A DNA stretch of 64,000 nucleotides, from the NCBI RefSeq assembly GCF_009857745.1, contig NZ_WWEN01000007.1:62001-126000 (forward strand), in the 5' to 3' direction. The notes under the pieces were generated by a model that was given only the letters and a program-made list of their open reading frames with translations, was not told the DNA's origin and made no database searches. Position 1 is the stretch's first letter. The number at the start of each line of letters is the position of its first letter. Source of the stretch: Thalassovita mangrovi (lineage in GTDB: Bacteria > Pseudomonadota > Alphaproteobacteria > Rhodobacterales > Rhodobacteraceae). Below are positions 20,086 through 28,126 of the stretch, piece after piece. A program made the translations under genes and the position numbers.

Positions 20086-21145
20086 CGTTTTGCAAACCGG
20101 CGCCGTGATTGGCATCCTGGGCGGCGGCCAGCTGGGCCGGATGCTCTCCGTCGCGGCCTCCCGCCTCGGGCTGAAGACCCATATTTTCGAGCCCGGCGCC
20201 AACCCGCCCGCGGCCGACGTGGCCCATATGGTGACCACCGCGTCTTACGAGGACGAAGCGGCGCTGACCGCCTTCGCCGAAACCGTGGACGTGATCACCT
20301 ACGAATTCGAAAACATCCCCACCTCGGCGCTCGACATCCTCGAAAAGCTGCGCCCGATCCGGCCCAACCGCCGGACGCTGGCGGTATCGCAGGACCGGCT
20401 GGTCGAAAAGGCCTTCCTCAGCGAACATGGCCTGAGAACCGCCCCCTTCGCCGCCGTGGACGATGAAGTGGACCTGGCCGAGGCAATCGCCGAAATCGGC
20501 ACCCCCGCGATCCTGAAAACCCGCCGCTTCGGGTATGACGGCAAGGGCCAGGCCCGGATCATGACGCCCGAAGACGCCGAACAGGCGCTCGCCGACATGG
20601 CCGGCGCGCCCGCGATCCTCGAAGGCTTCATCGATTTCAGCCACGAAGTGTCGGTGATCGGCACCCGCGGCGCCGACGGCGAAATCGCCTGTTTCGATCC
20701 CGGCGAAAACGTCCATCGCGACGGCATCCTGCGCACCACCACCGTGCCCGCCAACCTGACCAGCGCACAGCGCACCGACGCGGTGCTGCTGACCGCCAAG
20801 ATCCTCAACACGCTGCATTACATCGGCACGATGGGGGTGGAACTGTTCGTCACGCCCGAGGGCCTGATCGTCAACGAAATCGCGCCCCGGGTTCACAATT
20901 CCGGCCACTGGACGCAGAATGGCTGCACCGTCGACCAGTTCGAACAGCATATCCGCGCCGTGGCGGGCTGGCCGCTGGGCGACGCCAAGCGTCACGCCGA
21001 CGTGCAGATGGAAAACCTGATCGGCGACGACATGGACCGCGTTCCGCATATCGCCAAGGAAACCAACGCCGCGCTGCACCTCTACGGCAAGGCCGAGGTC
21101 AAGCCCGGCCGCAAGATGGGCCACGTGAACCGGATCAAGACCTGA
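20078..21145 (+). CDS. purK: 5-(carboxyamino)imidazole ribonucleotide synthase
   Basis: ATP-dependent carboxylation of AIR to N5-CAIR, the step before PurE. The 355-residue ATP-grasp protein begins [18 protein letters not shown], has the [12 protein letters not shown] nucleotide loop and the family [15 protein letters not shown] segment near the end. ATG at 20078 (MTDVLQTG) overlaps the purE stop region; an in-frame ATG at 20066 is possible. Confidence 0.96.
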   Translation: MTDVLQTGAVIGILGGGQLGRMLSVAASRLGLKTHIFEPGANPPAADVAHMVTTASYEDEAALTAFAETVDVITYEFENIPTSALDILEKLRPIRPNRRTLAVSQDRLVEKAFLSEHGLRTAPFAAVDDEVDLAEAIAEIGTPAILKTRRFGYDGKGQARIMTPEDAEQALADMAGAPAILEGFIDFSHEVSVIGTRGADGEIACFDPGENVHRDGILRTTTVPANLTSAQRTDAVLLTAKILNTLHYIGTMGVELFVTPEGLIVNEIAPRVHNSGHWTQNGCTVDQFEQHIRAVAGWPLGDAKRHADVQMENLIGDDMDRVPHIAKETNAALHLYGKAEVKPGRKMGHVNRIKT

Positions 21146-21180
21146 TCAAGCAAGGCTGGGGCTCATAACAGCGCCCCGGC

Positions 21181-21215
21181 CTTCATCTTGGCCCAAATAC
21201 CTCCCGCGGAGCGTC
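21181..21215 (-). repeat. Intergenic repeat, copy A
   Basis: Minus-strand copy of a dispersed element with core CCGCGGGAGGTATTTG then GCCAAGATGAAG. It lies between the convergent ends of purK and phnM. See copies at 39788, 43511, 56568, 59399 and 59441. Confidence 0.7.
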
Positions 21216-21234
21216 CCGCACCCGCCGCTCCCGC

Positions 21235-22365
21235 TCAGCCCAGAAACCGCTCGGCCACCTCGCCGCTCAGGTGCGTCACCCGCCCCCCGGCCACGGTCGC
21301 GCCGATCCGCCCCTCGCCATCCAGCACCACCAAATCGGCCCGCTTGCCGGGTTCCAGCACGCCGCGGTCGCCCAGCCCCAGCAGCCGCGCCGGGCCCGCC
21401 GACACCAGCCCCCAGGCCCGTTCCAGCCCGATTTCCTGCGCCAGGATCAAAGCCGCCTGGCGCGGTGCCGGGTAGTGGTAATCCGACGCCAGGGCATCGC
21501 ACAGCCCGCCCCGGATCAGATCGCCTGCGCTGGCATTGCCCGAATGCGACCCGCCGCGCACCACGTTGGGCGCACCCAGCACGACCGGGTCCGCCACCGC
21601 GCGCGCGGCGGCTGCCGCCACTTGTGTTTCGGGGAATTCCGACACCGTCACCCCGCGCGCGTGCCACGCCCGGCGCAGACCGGCGGTGTTATCGTCATGG
21701 CTGCCCAGCAATACGCCCGCCGCGCCCAGCCGCGCCGCCAGCCCAGCCACCGCCGGGGCGACCCCCGCCATGTGCAGATGCATCGACCGCATCAGCGCCA
21801 GATGCGCCTCGGGGCTGCGGCCGCCCTTCAGCGCCTGCCCGGTCAGCCGCGGCGGCCGCTTGCCCTTGATCAGCGCGTCATGCGGCAGGTGATCGTTGAA
21901 CACCACGTAGGGTACACCGAATTCCGCCACCGCCGCTTCGAACGCGGCGTAATCGTCCAGCATGAACAGCTCGAAGCGCAGCTGCGCGCGCAGATCGGTG
22001 CCGGTGCCCCGATACTCGCGCAGCGCCCGCAGGAAGCGCAGCGCGAAATCGCGCCCGCGCATGCCGCCTTCCCAGCTCCAGAACTGCGCCAAGTAGGCGG
22101 TGGTGATGCCGTTCGCCGCCAGCTCCGCCTCGGCCGAAATCAGACCGGCACCCAGGTCCTTCATCGCGCCCCGGCGCGGCGCCAGGTGGCGTTCAAACCC
22201 GTCGCCATGAGGATCGACGATGCCGGGCAGCACCCGGAACCCAGACAGGTCCACCCGCCGCCCCGGCCCACCCGCGCACAGCACCCCACCCGACAGGCCC
22301 AGATCCGCGCGCTGCAATCCGCCGGGCAGCAGAACCTCCGCCCCGCTCAATGTCAGCTCCAGCAC
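21235..22365 (-). CDS. phnM: PhnM-like metallo-hydrolase (alpha-D-ribose 1-methylphosphonate 5-triphosphate diphosphatase family)
   Basis: In the C-P lyase pathway PhnM removes pyrophosphate from ribose-1-methylphosphonate 5-triphosphate. This 376-residue amidohydrolase-fold protein has the family metal motifs: VDPHGDGFERH (PhnM-type HxD variant), LGSHDDNT and SDYHYP, and ends with GKRADLVVLD. No other phn gene (phnF-L, phnN) is within the window, so either the rest of the operon is elsewhere or this homologue acts on another phosphorylated substrate. It starts 4 bases after the hydrolase stop and is probably in one operon with it. Confidence 0.82.
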   Translation of the reverse strand: MLELTLSGAEVLLPGGLQRADLGLSGGVLCAGGPGRRVDLSGFRVLPGIVDPHGDGFERHLAPRRGAMKDLGAGLISAEAELAANGITTAYLAQFWSWEGGMRGRDFALRFLRALREYRGTGTDLRAQLRFELFMLDDYAAFEAAVAEFGVPYVVFNDHLPHDALIKGKRPPRLTGQALKGGRSPEAHLALMRSMHLHMAGVAPAVAGLAARLGAAGVLLGSHDDNTAGLRRAWHARGVTVSEFPETQVAAAAARAVADPVVLGAPNVVRGGSHSGNASAGDLIRGGLCDALASDYHYPAPRQAALILAQEIGLERAWGLVSAGPARLLGLGDRGVLEPGKRADLVVLDGEGRIGATVAGGRVTHLSGEVAERFLG

Positions 22366-22368
22366 TGG

Positions 22369-23109
22369 CTATTCCCCCTCGGGCAGTTTCCTCAGCGCGT
22401 CCGTCCAGGTCAGCCCCCGGTCGAACGCCCCTTTTTCGATAAATTCCAGCGCCTGCGCAATCACCATCGGGTCGTTCATCATGAAGGTATGGGTCACCGG
22501 CAGCACGATATGATCGGCCATCCCAGCCACCCGGGTCGAGGCGACCGACACCTTGCCGTCATCATCGCCTTCGATCAGCGCCGAAAACACCGGGTTGAGC
22601 GACCGGTTGCCCGCGATCACCCCCAGCTCGAAATCCACCTCGGGCAAATGCGCCGGCAACCCCTGCTCGCCGGTGCCCAGTTGCTGCCCCGCCGGCCCGT
22701 TGAACCAGCCGAAGGCCTTCAGCTCGCCAAACACATCGACCACCTCGGACCCGCCATTGGGCGGCGACAGCATCACCACCCGGCCAATATCTTCGGTGCC
22801 ATGCCCGACCAGCCAGTAGCGCAGCAATATGCCGCCCATCGAATGGGTCACGAAATGGATCGGCCGGCCCTCGCATTGTGCGGCGGCGCGCGGCAGGACC
22901 TCCTGCGCGAGGTTGGAAATCGTTTCCTCGGTCGAGGGATACCCGGGCCGGACCACCTCGTACCCCTTGTGGCGCAGCACCTGTTCCATCAGCAGGAAGG
23001 AACTTTCGGTCCGCGCCAGCCCGTGCAGCAGCACGACACAGCCCGCCCCGGCCTGCGCGGGGGCCAGCGCCGGGATCAGCATCGCCAAAATCAGACTCAG
23101 AATACGCAT
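22369..23109 (-). CDS. Secreted alpha/beta hydrolase (lipase/triacylglycerol-lipase-like)
   Basis: A 246-residue serine hydrolase with a Sec signal ([20 protein letters not shown]). The oxyanion region VLLHGLAR and the nucleophile elbow FVTHSMGG (Ser in THSMGG) are clear; His in LPVTHTFM is a candidate for the catalytic His. Related to LipA/EstA-like or lecithin acyltransferase-type enzymes; the substrate is unknown. Lies upstream of phnM with a 3-base gap. Confidence 0.82.
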   Translation of the reverse strand: MRILSLILAMLIPALAPAQAGAGCVVLLHGLARTESSFLLMEQVLRHKGYEVVRPGYPSTEETISNLAQEVLPRAAAQCEGRPIHFVTHSMGGILLRYWLVGHGTEDIGRVVMLSPPNGGSEVVDVFGELKAFGWFNGPAGQQLGTGEQGLPAHLPEVDFELGVIAGNRSLNPVFSALIEGDDDGKVSVASTRVAGMADHIVLPVTHTFMMNDPMVIAQALEFIEKGAFDRGLTWTDALRKLPEGE

Positions 23110-23197
23110 GCCCCCGACATAGGCGCTTCGCGCCCCGTCGGGAAGCCTCGGCCGCGAAATCGCCCGCGCCGCCTGCCCGTCCTGCCCGTCCTGCCCG

Positions 23198-23995
23198 CTA
23201 GGCCAGCCCGTTCAGCACGAAGGGCGTCAGCTGCTGCGCGACCAGCCGGTGATAGGCGGAACTGGGGCTGACCGTGGCGGCGCGCGCCTGGGCAGCACCG
23301 AACACCATGTCCCGGACGCCCTGCTGCGACACCCATTGGTCCGATCCGATCCGCAGCAGCTCCACCCCGTCGCTTTGCAGCCGCGCCAGCATGTCCCGGT
23401 CCAGCAGCCGGGTCATCGCCTGGCCTTCCTCCATCCACAACAGCAGCACCGGGCGCCCATAAAGCCGCAGCGCCAGCTGCATCCTTTCGGCCCATGTGGC
23501 CTGCAATTCCGCCCGCACCTGGCGGAATTTATGCCGCGATACATGCTGCAGCCGGTTCAACAGGTGCCCGACAAAGCTGAATTCGGTGAAATCCACCGAC
23601 GGATACAGCCGCCGGAGCGGCGCGTTGGCCTTGATGAACCGGTCGTTGCGGCGCGGATGCACCGTGTAGAACCGGTTCGACAGGTATTGCGGCCCCATCA
23701 GCTGCAGCACCACCATCCGGGCGCCGCGCGCCAGCGAAATCACCGTCGCGTCCTGCAGGAAACTGTCCAGCCCGGCATTGGCGCTGCCCAGGTTCAGGCA
23801 GGGCATGCCGGTCATGTCCTCGACCAGCGCCGGATAGGGCCGGGCGACGAACCGGCCGAAGGTTTCGCTGCCGCCGATGAAACAGACGTAATCGCGTGGC
23901 ACCGGCCGCATCGGCCCGCGGAATTGCAGTTTCGACCGTCCGTATCGGCACGGCAGGTAATCCAGGGCCTCGGCCCCTTGCTTTGCGTATGTCAT
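23198..23995 (-). CDS. DUF6473-type protein
   Basis: A 265-residue protein that begins [20 protein letters not shown], followed by [18 protein letters not shown] and [14 protein letters not shown]. The conserved GGSETFG and LNLGSANAG blocks recall the first two blocks of SGNH-type hydrolases, although the typical GDSL Ser context is altered; this is inference. I associate this family with Rhodobacterales; function unknown. ATG at 23995 fits the family N-terminus and has GGTGGG 4-9 bases upstream. Gap of 88 bp to the hydrolase gene. Confidence 0.65.
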   Translation of the reverse strand: MTYAKQGAEALDYLPCRYGRSKLQFRGPMRPVPRDYVCFIGGSETFGRFVARPYPALVEDMTGMPCLNLGSANAGLDSFLQDATVISLARGARMVVLQLMGPQYLSNRFYTVHPRRNDRFIKANAPLRRLYPSVDFTEFSFVGHLLNRLQHVSRHKFRQVRAELQATWAERMQLALRLYGRPVLLLWMEEGQAMTRLLDRDMLARLQSDGVELLRIGSDQWVSQQGVRDMVFGAAQARAATVSPSSAYHRLVAQQLTPFVLNGLA

Positions 23996-24153
23996 AGCGC
24001 CCACCAATTTCATAACCCGGCCACAGCCTGACCCCGAGTCGTTGAAAAAGGGCTAAACTTAAAATTCGCGGGATTTGAATGTGTCACCGCCGGTCTTGCA
24101 GCCGCGGCTCACACATGCCTATCTGGGGACAAGAACGGATGAGGGACAAGATC

Positions 24154-25029
24154 ATGGAAATTCGCAAAATCGGCGTGATCGGGGCCGGTCAGATGGGCAA
24201 CGGGATCGCGCATGTGATGGCGCTGGCCGGGTATGACGTGCTGCTCAACGACATCAACCGCGAAGCGCTGGACGCCGCCGTCGCGCTGATTTCGCGCAAC
24301 CTCGACCGCCAGGTCAGCCGCGACAAGATCAGCCAGGCCGACAAGGATGCCGCGATGGCGCGGATCGACACCACGCTGACCCTGACCGACCTGGGCCAGA
24401 CCGACCTGGTGATCGAAGCGGCCACCGAACGCGAAACCGTCAAACAGGCGATCTTCGACGAACTGGGTCCGCATCTGCAGCCGCACACGATCCTGACCTC
24501 GAACACCTCGTCGATCTCGATCACCCGCCTGGCCAGCCGCACCGACCGGCCGGAACGCTTCATGGGCTTCCATTTCATGAACCCGGTGCCGCTGATGCAG
24601 CTGGTCGAACTGATCCGCGGCATTGCCACGGATGAACCCACCTACAAGGCTTGCCTCGGCGTGGTCGAACGGCTGGGCAAGACCGCCGCCAGCGCCGAAG
24701 ATTTCCCCGCCTTCATCGTCAACCGCATCCTGGTGCCGATGATCAACGAAGCGGTCTACACACTCTACGAAGGGGTCGGCAACGTGAAGTCGATCGACGA
24801 ATCGATGAAGCTCGGCGCCAACCACCCGATGGGGCCGCTGGAACTGGCCGATTTCATCGGGCTCGACACCTGCCTGGCGATCATGAACGTGCTGCATGAC
24901 GGGCTGGCCGACACCAAGTACCGGCCCTGTCCGCTGCTGGTGAAATATGTCGAAGCCGGATGGCTGGGCCGCAAGTCGGGCCGCGGCTTCTACGACTATC
25001 GCGGCGAGGTCCCGGTGCCGACGCGCTAA
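24154..25029 (+). CDS. 3-hydroxybutyryl-CoA dehydrogenase
   Basis: NAD(P)-dependent oxidoreductase interconverting acetoacetyl-CoA and 3-hydroxybutyryl-CoA. The 291-residue protein has the dinucleotide motif GAGQMGNGIA (residues 9-18), the catalytic segment GFHFMNPVPLMQLVE (His-Glu pair), and the C-terminal helical domain with NHPMGPLELADFIGLD. In Rhodobacterales it supports polyhydroxybutyrate or ethylmalonyl-CoA metabolism. ATG at 24154 follows GAGGGA. Alone in its unit, ending before a triple palindrome. Confidence 0.93.
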   Translation: MEIRKIGVIGAGQMGNGIAHVMALAGYDVLLNDINREALDAAVALISRNLDRQVSRDKISQADKDAAMARIDTTLTLTDLGQTDLVIEAATERETVKQAIFDELGPHLQPHTILTSNTSSISITRLASRTDRPERFMGFHFMNPVPLMQLVELIRGIATDEPTYKACLGVVERLGKTAASAEDFPAFIVNRILVPMINEAVYTLYEGVGNVKSIDESMKLGANHPMGPLELADFIGLDTCLAIMNVLHDGLADTKYRPCPLLVKYVEAGWLGRKSGRGFYDYRGEVPVPTR

Positions 25030-25058
25030 GGCCGCACCTGACCATTCGGCCCCTCAGG

Positions 25059-25129
25059 ACCAAGGATTCTCGAAAATCCTTGGTCACGCGATTTGTCAAA
25101 TCGCGTCAAAGCGCCTTCCAAGGCGCTTT
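25059..25129. repeat. Three consecutive near-perfect palindromes
   Basis: Three back-to-back inverted repeats, each with 10-bp perfect arms: ACCAAGGATT / AATCCTTGGT (25059-25068 and 25075-25084), ACGCGATTTG / CAAATCGCGT (25086-25095 and 25097-25106), and AAAGCGCCTT / AAGGCGCTTT (25108-25117 and 25120-25129). Loops are 6, 1 and 2 bases. It fills the gap between two convergent genes. The third hairpin is followed by ACCCC on plus; no T-run longer than three. It looks like a REP-type module or strong bidirectional transcription barrier. Confidence 0.85.
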
Positions 25130-25151
25130 ACCCCGTCCCTAAAAGAATAGC

Positions 25152-26048
25152 TCAGTCGATCAGGCCAAGCGTGTGTTCGCGCAGCCAGGCGATATAGCCG
25201 CGCGGGTCCGAGGCCAGCCGTTCCATCTGATCATCGCTCAGCGGATGGCCGATGACCGGTTTGTGCGGCTGGTTGCAGCTGTGCACGATTTCATGCAGCA
25301 AAAGCCCCTGCCGCAGCGTCGCCGAGACCTGGTTGGCCATGTGGTACCAGCGCGAATTCTCGCCGGTGAACCGGATCGGCACCACCGTCGCACCCGAGCG
25401 GCGGATCATCTGCGCGGTGAACACGTTCCAGTCGGCCTCGACCACCGGGCCGAGCATCGATTTGGACGACGCCACCACGCCCGAGGGGAACACGCTGACC
25501 ACGCCGCCCTGTTTCAGATGCGCCATCGCTGAGGCGCGCATTTCCACGCTCTTGCGCTGCGCGTCTTCCTCGTACGGGAACGGCACCGGGATCAGGTAGG
25601 ACGACGCGACCTCGTCCAGCCCGGTCAGCAATTCGCGGGTCAGGATACGGTAATCGTTGCGCCGCCGGCCGATCAGTTCGGCCAGGATCATCCCGTCGAC
25701 CAACCCGTGCGGGTGGTTGGCCACCACCACCACCGGCCCCTCGGTCGGGATGCGTTCGATCTGTTCCATCGGCGTCTGCAGGTCGATGCCCATCACGTCC
25801 AGGCAGGCGCCCCAGAACGCCTGCCCCTCGGGGGTACCGCGGCGTTCGAAGTCGCGGATCATCCGCAGGATGGAAATCTTGCCGGTCAGCCATTCGATTG
25901 CCCGGATCGTCTGCGACTTGGCGAAACTGTCGAAACTGTTGGCATAGGTCAGGCTGCGCCGGTCATAGGTGGTGAAACTCACCCCCTGCTGCGGTTGCCC
26001 GGTCTGATCCTTGCCTGCGCTGTCCACCACGTGTCCCGTACCGTCCAT
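25152..26048 (-). CDS. 1-acylglycerol-3-phosphate acyltransferase-like protein
   Basis: A 298-residue membrane-associated acyltransferase of the PlsC superfamily. The acyl acceptor motif appears as VANHPHGLVDG, and FPSGVVASSK resembles the second (EGTR-like) block. The spacing in the first motif (NHPHGLVD) differs from the classic HxxxxD of PlsC and is nearer the hemolysin/OlsB-like branch, so ornithine-lipid or phospholipid acylation are both possible. Start at 26048 (MDGTGHVV) is uncertain, because the first 25 residues are poorly conserved in character. Last gene of the PTS block direction, 17 bp after HPr. Confidence 0.8.
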   Translation of the reverse strand: MDGTGHVVDSAGKDQTGQPQQGVSFTTYDRRSLTYANSFDSFAKSQTIRAIEWLTGKISILRMIRDFERRGTPEGQAFWGACLDVMGIDLQTPMEQIERIPTEGPVVVVANHPHGLVDGMILAELIGRRRNDYRILTRELLTGLDEVASSYLIPVPFPYEEDAQRKSVEMRASAMAHLKQGGVVSVFPSGVVASSKSMLGPVVEADWNVFTAQMIRRSGATVVPIRFTGENSRWYHMANQVSATLRQGLLLHEIVHSCNQPHKPVIGHPLSDDQMERLASDPRGYIAWLREHTLGLID

Positions 26049-26065
26049 ATCACGCGTCCCCGCGC

Positions 26066-26344
26066 TTACATGTCTTCGCCGAACCGGTCCGCTACCAGCG
26101 CTTCGATCGCATCGGCAAGCGCCTCGGCATCCGGTCCGGACGTCTGGACTTCAATAGTGGTTCCTTTGGAGGCTGCCAACATCAAAAGCCCCATGATGCT
26201 GTCGCCCGAGGCCGACATGCCGTCACGGCAGATCTCGGCCGTGGCATCGAATCCCTCGACCACTTCCACCAGCTTGGCGGAGGCGCGGGCATGCAGCCCC
26301 TTTTCGTTGATGATCTCGAATTTGCGCAATGTTGTTTCGGGCAT
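26066..26344 (-). CDS. HPr-type phosphocarrier protein
   Basis: A 92-residue PTS phosphocarrier. The active His18 is in KGLHARAS, and Ser49 in ASGDSIMGLLML is at the position phosphorylated by HPr kinase. No sugar permease is nearby and an HprK homologue is, so this is the regulatory PTS typical of alphaproteobacteria. The gene follows the EIIA gene with a 3-bp gap and is co-transcribed with it. Enzyme I is not in the window. Confidence 0.93.
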   Translation of the reverse strand: MPETTLRKFEIINEKGLHARASAKLVEVVEGFDATAEICRDGMSASGDSIMGLLMLAASKGTTIEVQTSGPDAEALADAIEALVADRFGEDM

Positions 26345-26347
26345 GTT

Positions 26348-26743
26348 TTATAGGACTTTGGTTACAATCTGACTGTCAATATATTTGCGCCCCGCTTCCA
26401 TCGCAGCACGGACCGCGTCGGCGACGCCAAGATGGCGGGATTTCGCCAGCTTGATCAGCATCGGGAGGTTGGCGCCATAGAGAATGCGGCGGTTGTCGTG
26501 CTGGCAAGCCAGCAGCGACAGGTTGGACGGCGAGCCGCCGAACATGTCGGTCACCACCACCACGCCCTTGCCCTGATCGACCGCGTCGGCGGCTTCGCAG
26601 ATTTCACGCTGCTTCTGCGCCCGGTCGTGATCCACATCGATGGAAATGGCGCGAATGCCGGATTGGGGACCGACGACATGTTCGATCGCGGCCAGGTATT
26701 CCTGCGCCAATCCCCCATGCGCGACGATGACGATACCGATCAA
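26348..26743 (-). CDS. PTS EIIA component, mannose family
   Basis: A 131-residue EIIA-Man domain; the phosphoryl-accepting His is His9 in VIVAHGGLA. The conserved VTDMFGGSPSNLSLL loop follows at about 67-81. No EIIB/EIIC is encoded here, which points to a signalling role with HPr and HprK rather than sugar uptake. The start overlaps the rapZ stop by 4 bases. Confidence 0.92.
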   Translation of the reverse strand: MIGIVIVAHGGLAQEYLAAIEHVVGPQSGIRAISIDVDHDRAQKQREICEAADAVDQGKGVVVVTDMFGGSPSNLSLLACQHDNRRILYGANLPMLIKLAKSRHLGVADAVRAAMEAGRKYIDSQIVTKVL

Positions 26744-27684
26744 GCTTGCCTTCCTTCGCCTGCATTCGCTGTCTGCTGCGACGCCCCGGCGACGGCGCTA
26801 GCCTGCCTCCGCTCGAGTTCGCGATGCCTAGTTGACACTTGCCAGCCGTCCTCCGCAAGGGCCTGGGACATCTTTTCTGCGATTGCCACCGACCGGTGTT
26901 GCCCGCCGGTACAGCCGAAACCGATGGCGAAATGCGCCTTGCCTTCCTCCATATAGGCCGGCAGCAGCATCCGGGCCAGGTCCAGCACCTTGTCGAAGAA
27001 GGGGACGAAACGAGGATCGCCGGCGATATGGGCAACCACATCGGCGCTGCGCCCGTCCAGCGCCCGCAGCGATTGTTCCCAATAGGGATTTTTCAGGAAC
27101 CGGCAGTCCAGCACCATGTCCATGCCGCGCGGCAGCCCGCGCTTGTAGGAAAAGGAATTCACCGACACCGCCAGCCGCGCGCCGCTTTCGGGGGTGATCA
27201 GCCGCTCGACCTCGGCGCGCAAATCATGCGGGGTCAGGTCGGAACTGTCGATCAGGATATCGGCCCGCGCCCGGATCGGCACCAGCAGATCCAACTCGCG
27301 CTGCACCCCCTCTTCAGGGCCTTCCGCCGGGGCCAGCGGGTGGCGGCGGCGGGTTTCGGAAAACCGCCGCAGCAACACGTCCGAGCGGCAGTCGAGATAC
27401 AAGAGCTCGGTCTCCATCCCCGGCGCGTCGCGCAGGCTGTCGAGGGTTTCGATCAGCGCGTTGACGGAAAAGTCGCGGTTGCGCACATCCAGCCCCAGCA
27501 CCAGGTCGCGGCCCAGCGGCGGGTCTTCCAGCAGCCGCGGCAGCAGCCGCAGCGGCAGGTTGTCGATCGCCTCGAACCCCAGATCCTCCATCGTGCGGAT
27601 CGCGGTGGTGCGCCCGGCGCCGGAAGGACCGGTGACAAGGACGATGCGCTGTCGCCCCACGCTGTTGGTTTCGGCTTCGCTCAT
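26740..27684 (-). CDS. rapZ: RNase adapter protein RapZ
   Basis: A 314-residue protein of the YvcJ/RapZ family, which binds nucleotides and in enterics guides RNase E to glmZ RNA; in alphaproteobacteria the RNA target is not known. The Walker A is GPSGAGRTT (residues 19-27), with Arg in place of the usual Lys. The C-terminal IGFGCTGGQHRSVAIAE is the family signature. It sits between hprK (3-bp gap) and the EIIA gene (overlap), a conserved order. Confidence 0.94.
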   Translation of the reverse strand: MSEAETNSVGRQRIVLVTGPSGAGRTTAIRTMEDLGFEAIDNLPLRLLPRLLEDPPLGRDLVLGLDVRNRDFSVNALIETLDSLRDAPGMETELLYLDCRSDVLLRRFSETRRRHPLAPAEGPEEGVQRELDLLVPIRARADILIDSSDLTPHDLRAEVERLITPESGARLAVSVNSFSYKRGLPRGMDMVLDCRFLKNPYWEQSLRALDGRSADVVAHIAGDPRFVPFFDKVLDLARMLLPAYMEEGKAHFAIGFGCTGGQHRSVAIAEKMSQALAEDGWQVSTRHRELERRQASAVAGASQQTANAGEGRQA

Positions 27685-27687
27685 GGC

Positions 27688-28125
27688 TCAGTCCCGCCTG
27701 CCCGCCTTCAGATAGTGCAGAATCGCAGCCGGGAAATGCTGCGCCTGCACATTGTGCAGCAACGGGCGCGAAACTCCCAGAACCGTCACGGTTTTTTTAT
27801 CCGGCAGACGCAGCGTTTCTTCTTGGTCCAGATCGACCCACAGCGCGGCGCGGGCCGGGCCTGTGGCCTGCGCGTCCAGGATACCGACAAAGCGCGCCTC
27901 GATCCGGCCGCGGATGGTGTCCGGCGCGTCGGCCCAGATCGTGTCGCCGTCTTTCCAAAGACAAGTCCGGTCATCCGCCACCAACCCCGCGCCCAATGCC
28001 ATCAACTGCAGCGCCAGCCCGGATTTGCCTGCGCCTGCGCGGCCGGTGATCACCACCGCGCGCCCGTCAAGCGCGACGGTGCTGGCATGGGTAATCAGGC
28101 AATCGCTGTCCGCCGGGCGGTCCAC
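27688..28125 (-). CDS. hprK: Short HPr kinase/phosphorylase
   Basis: A 145-residue protein equal to the C-terminal catalytic domain of HprK; the N-terminal domain of Gram-positive HprK is absent, which is normal in alphaproteobacteria. Walker A is GRAGAGKS (residues 28-35), with LVADDRTCLW after it as the Walker-B/capping-type segment. It phosphorylates HPr on serine. The best start is GTG at 28125, one base after the chvG stop (28127-28129); the longer frame would lie inside chvG. It is part of chvI-chvG-hprK-rapZ-EIIA-HPr. Confidence 0.88.
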   Translation of the reverse strand: MDRPADSDCLITHASTVALDGRAVVITGRAGAGKSGLALQLMALGAGLVADDRTCLWKDGDTIWADAPDTIRGRIEARFVGILDAQATGPARAALWVDLDQEETLRLPDKKTVTVLGVSRPLLHNVQAQHFPAAILHYLKAGRRD

Positions 28126-28126
28126 G

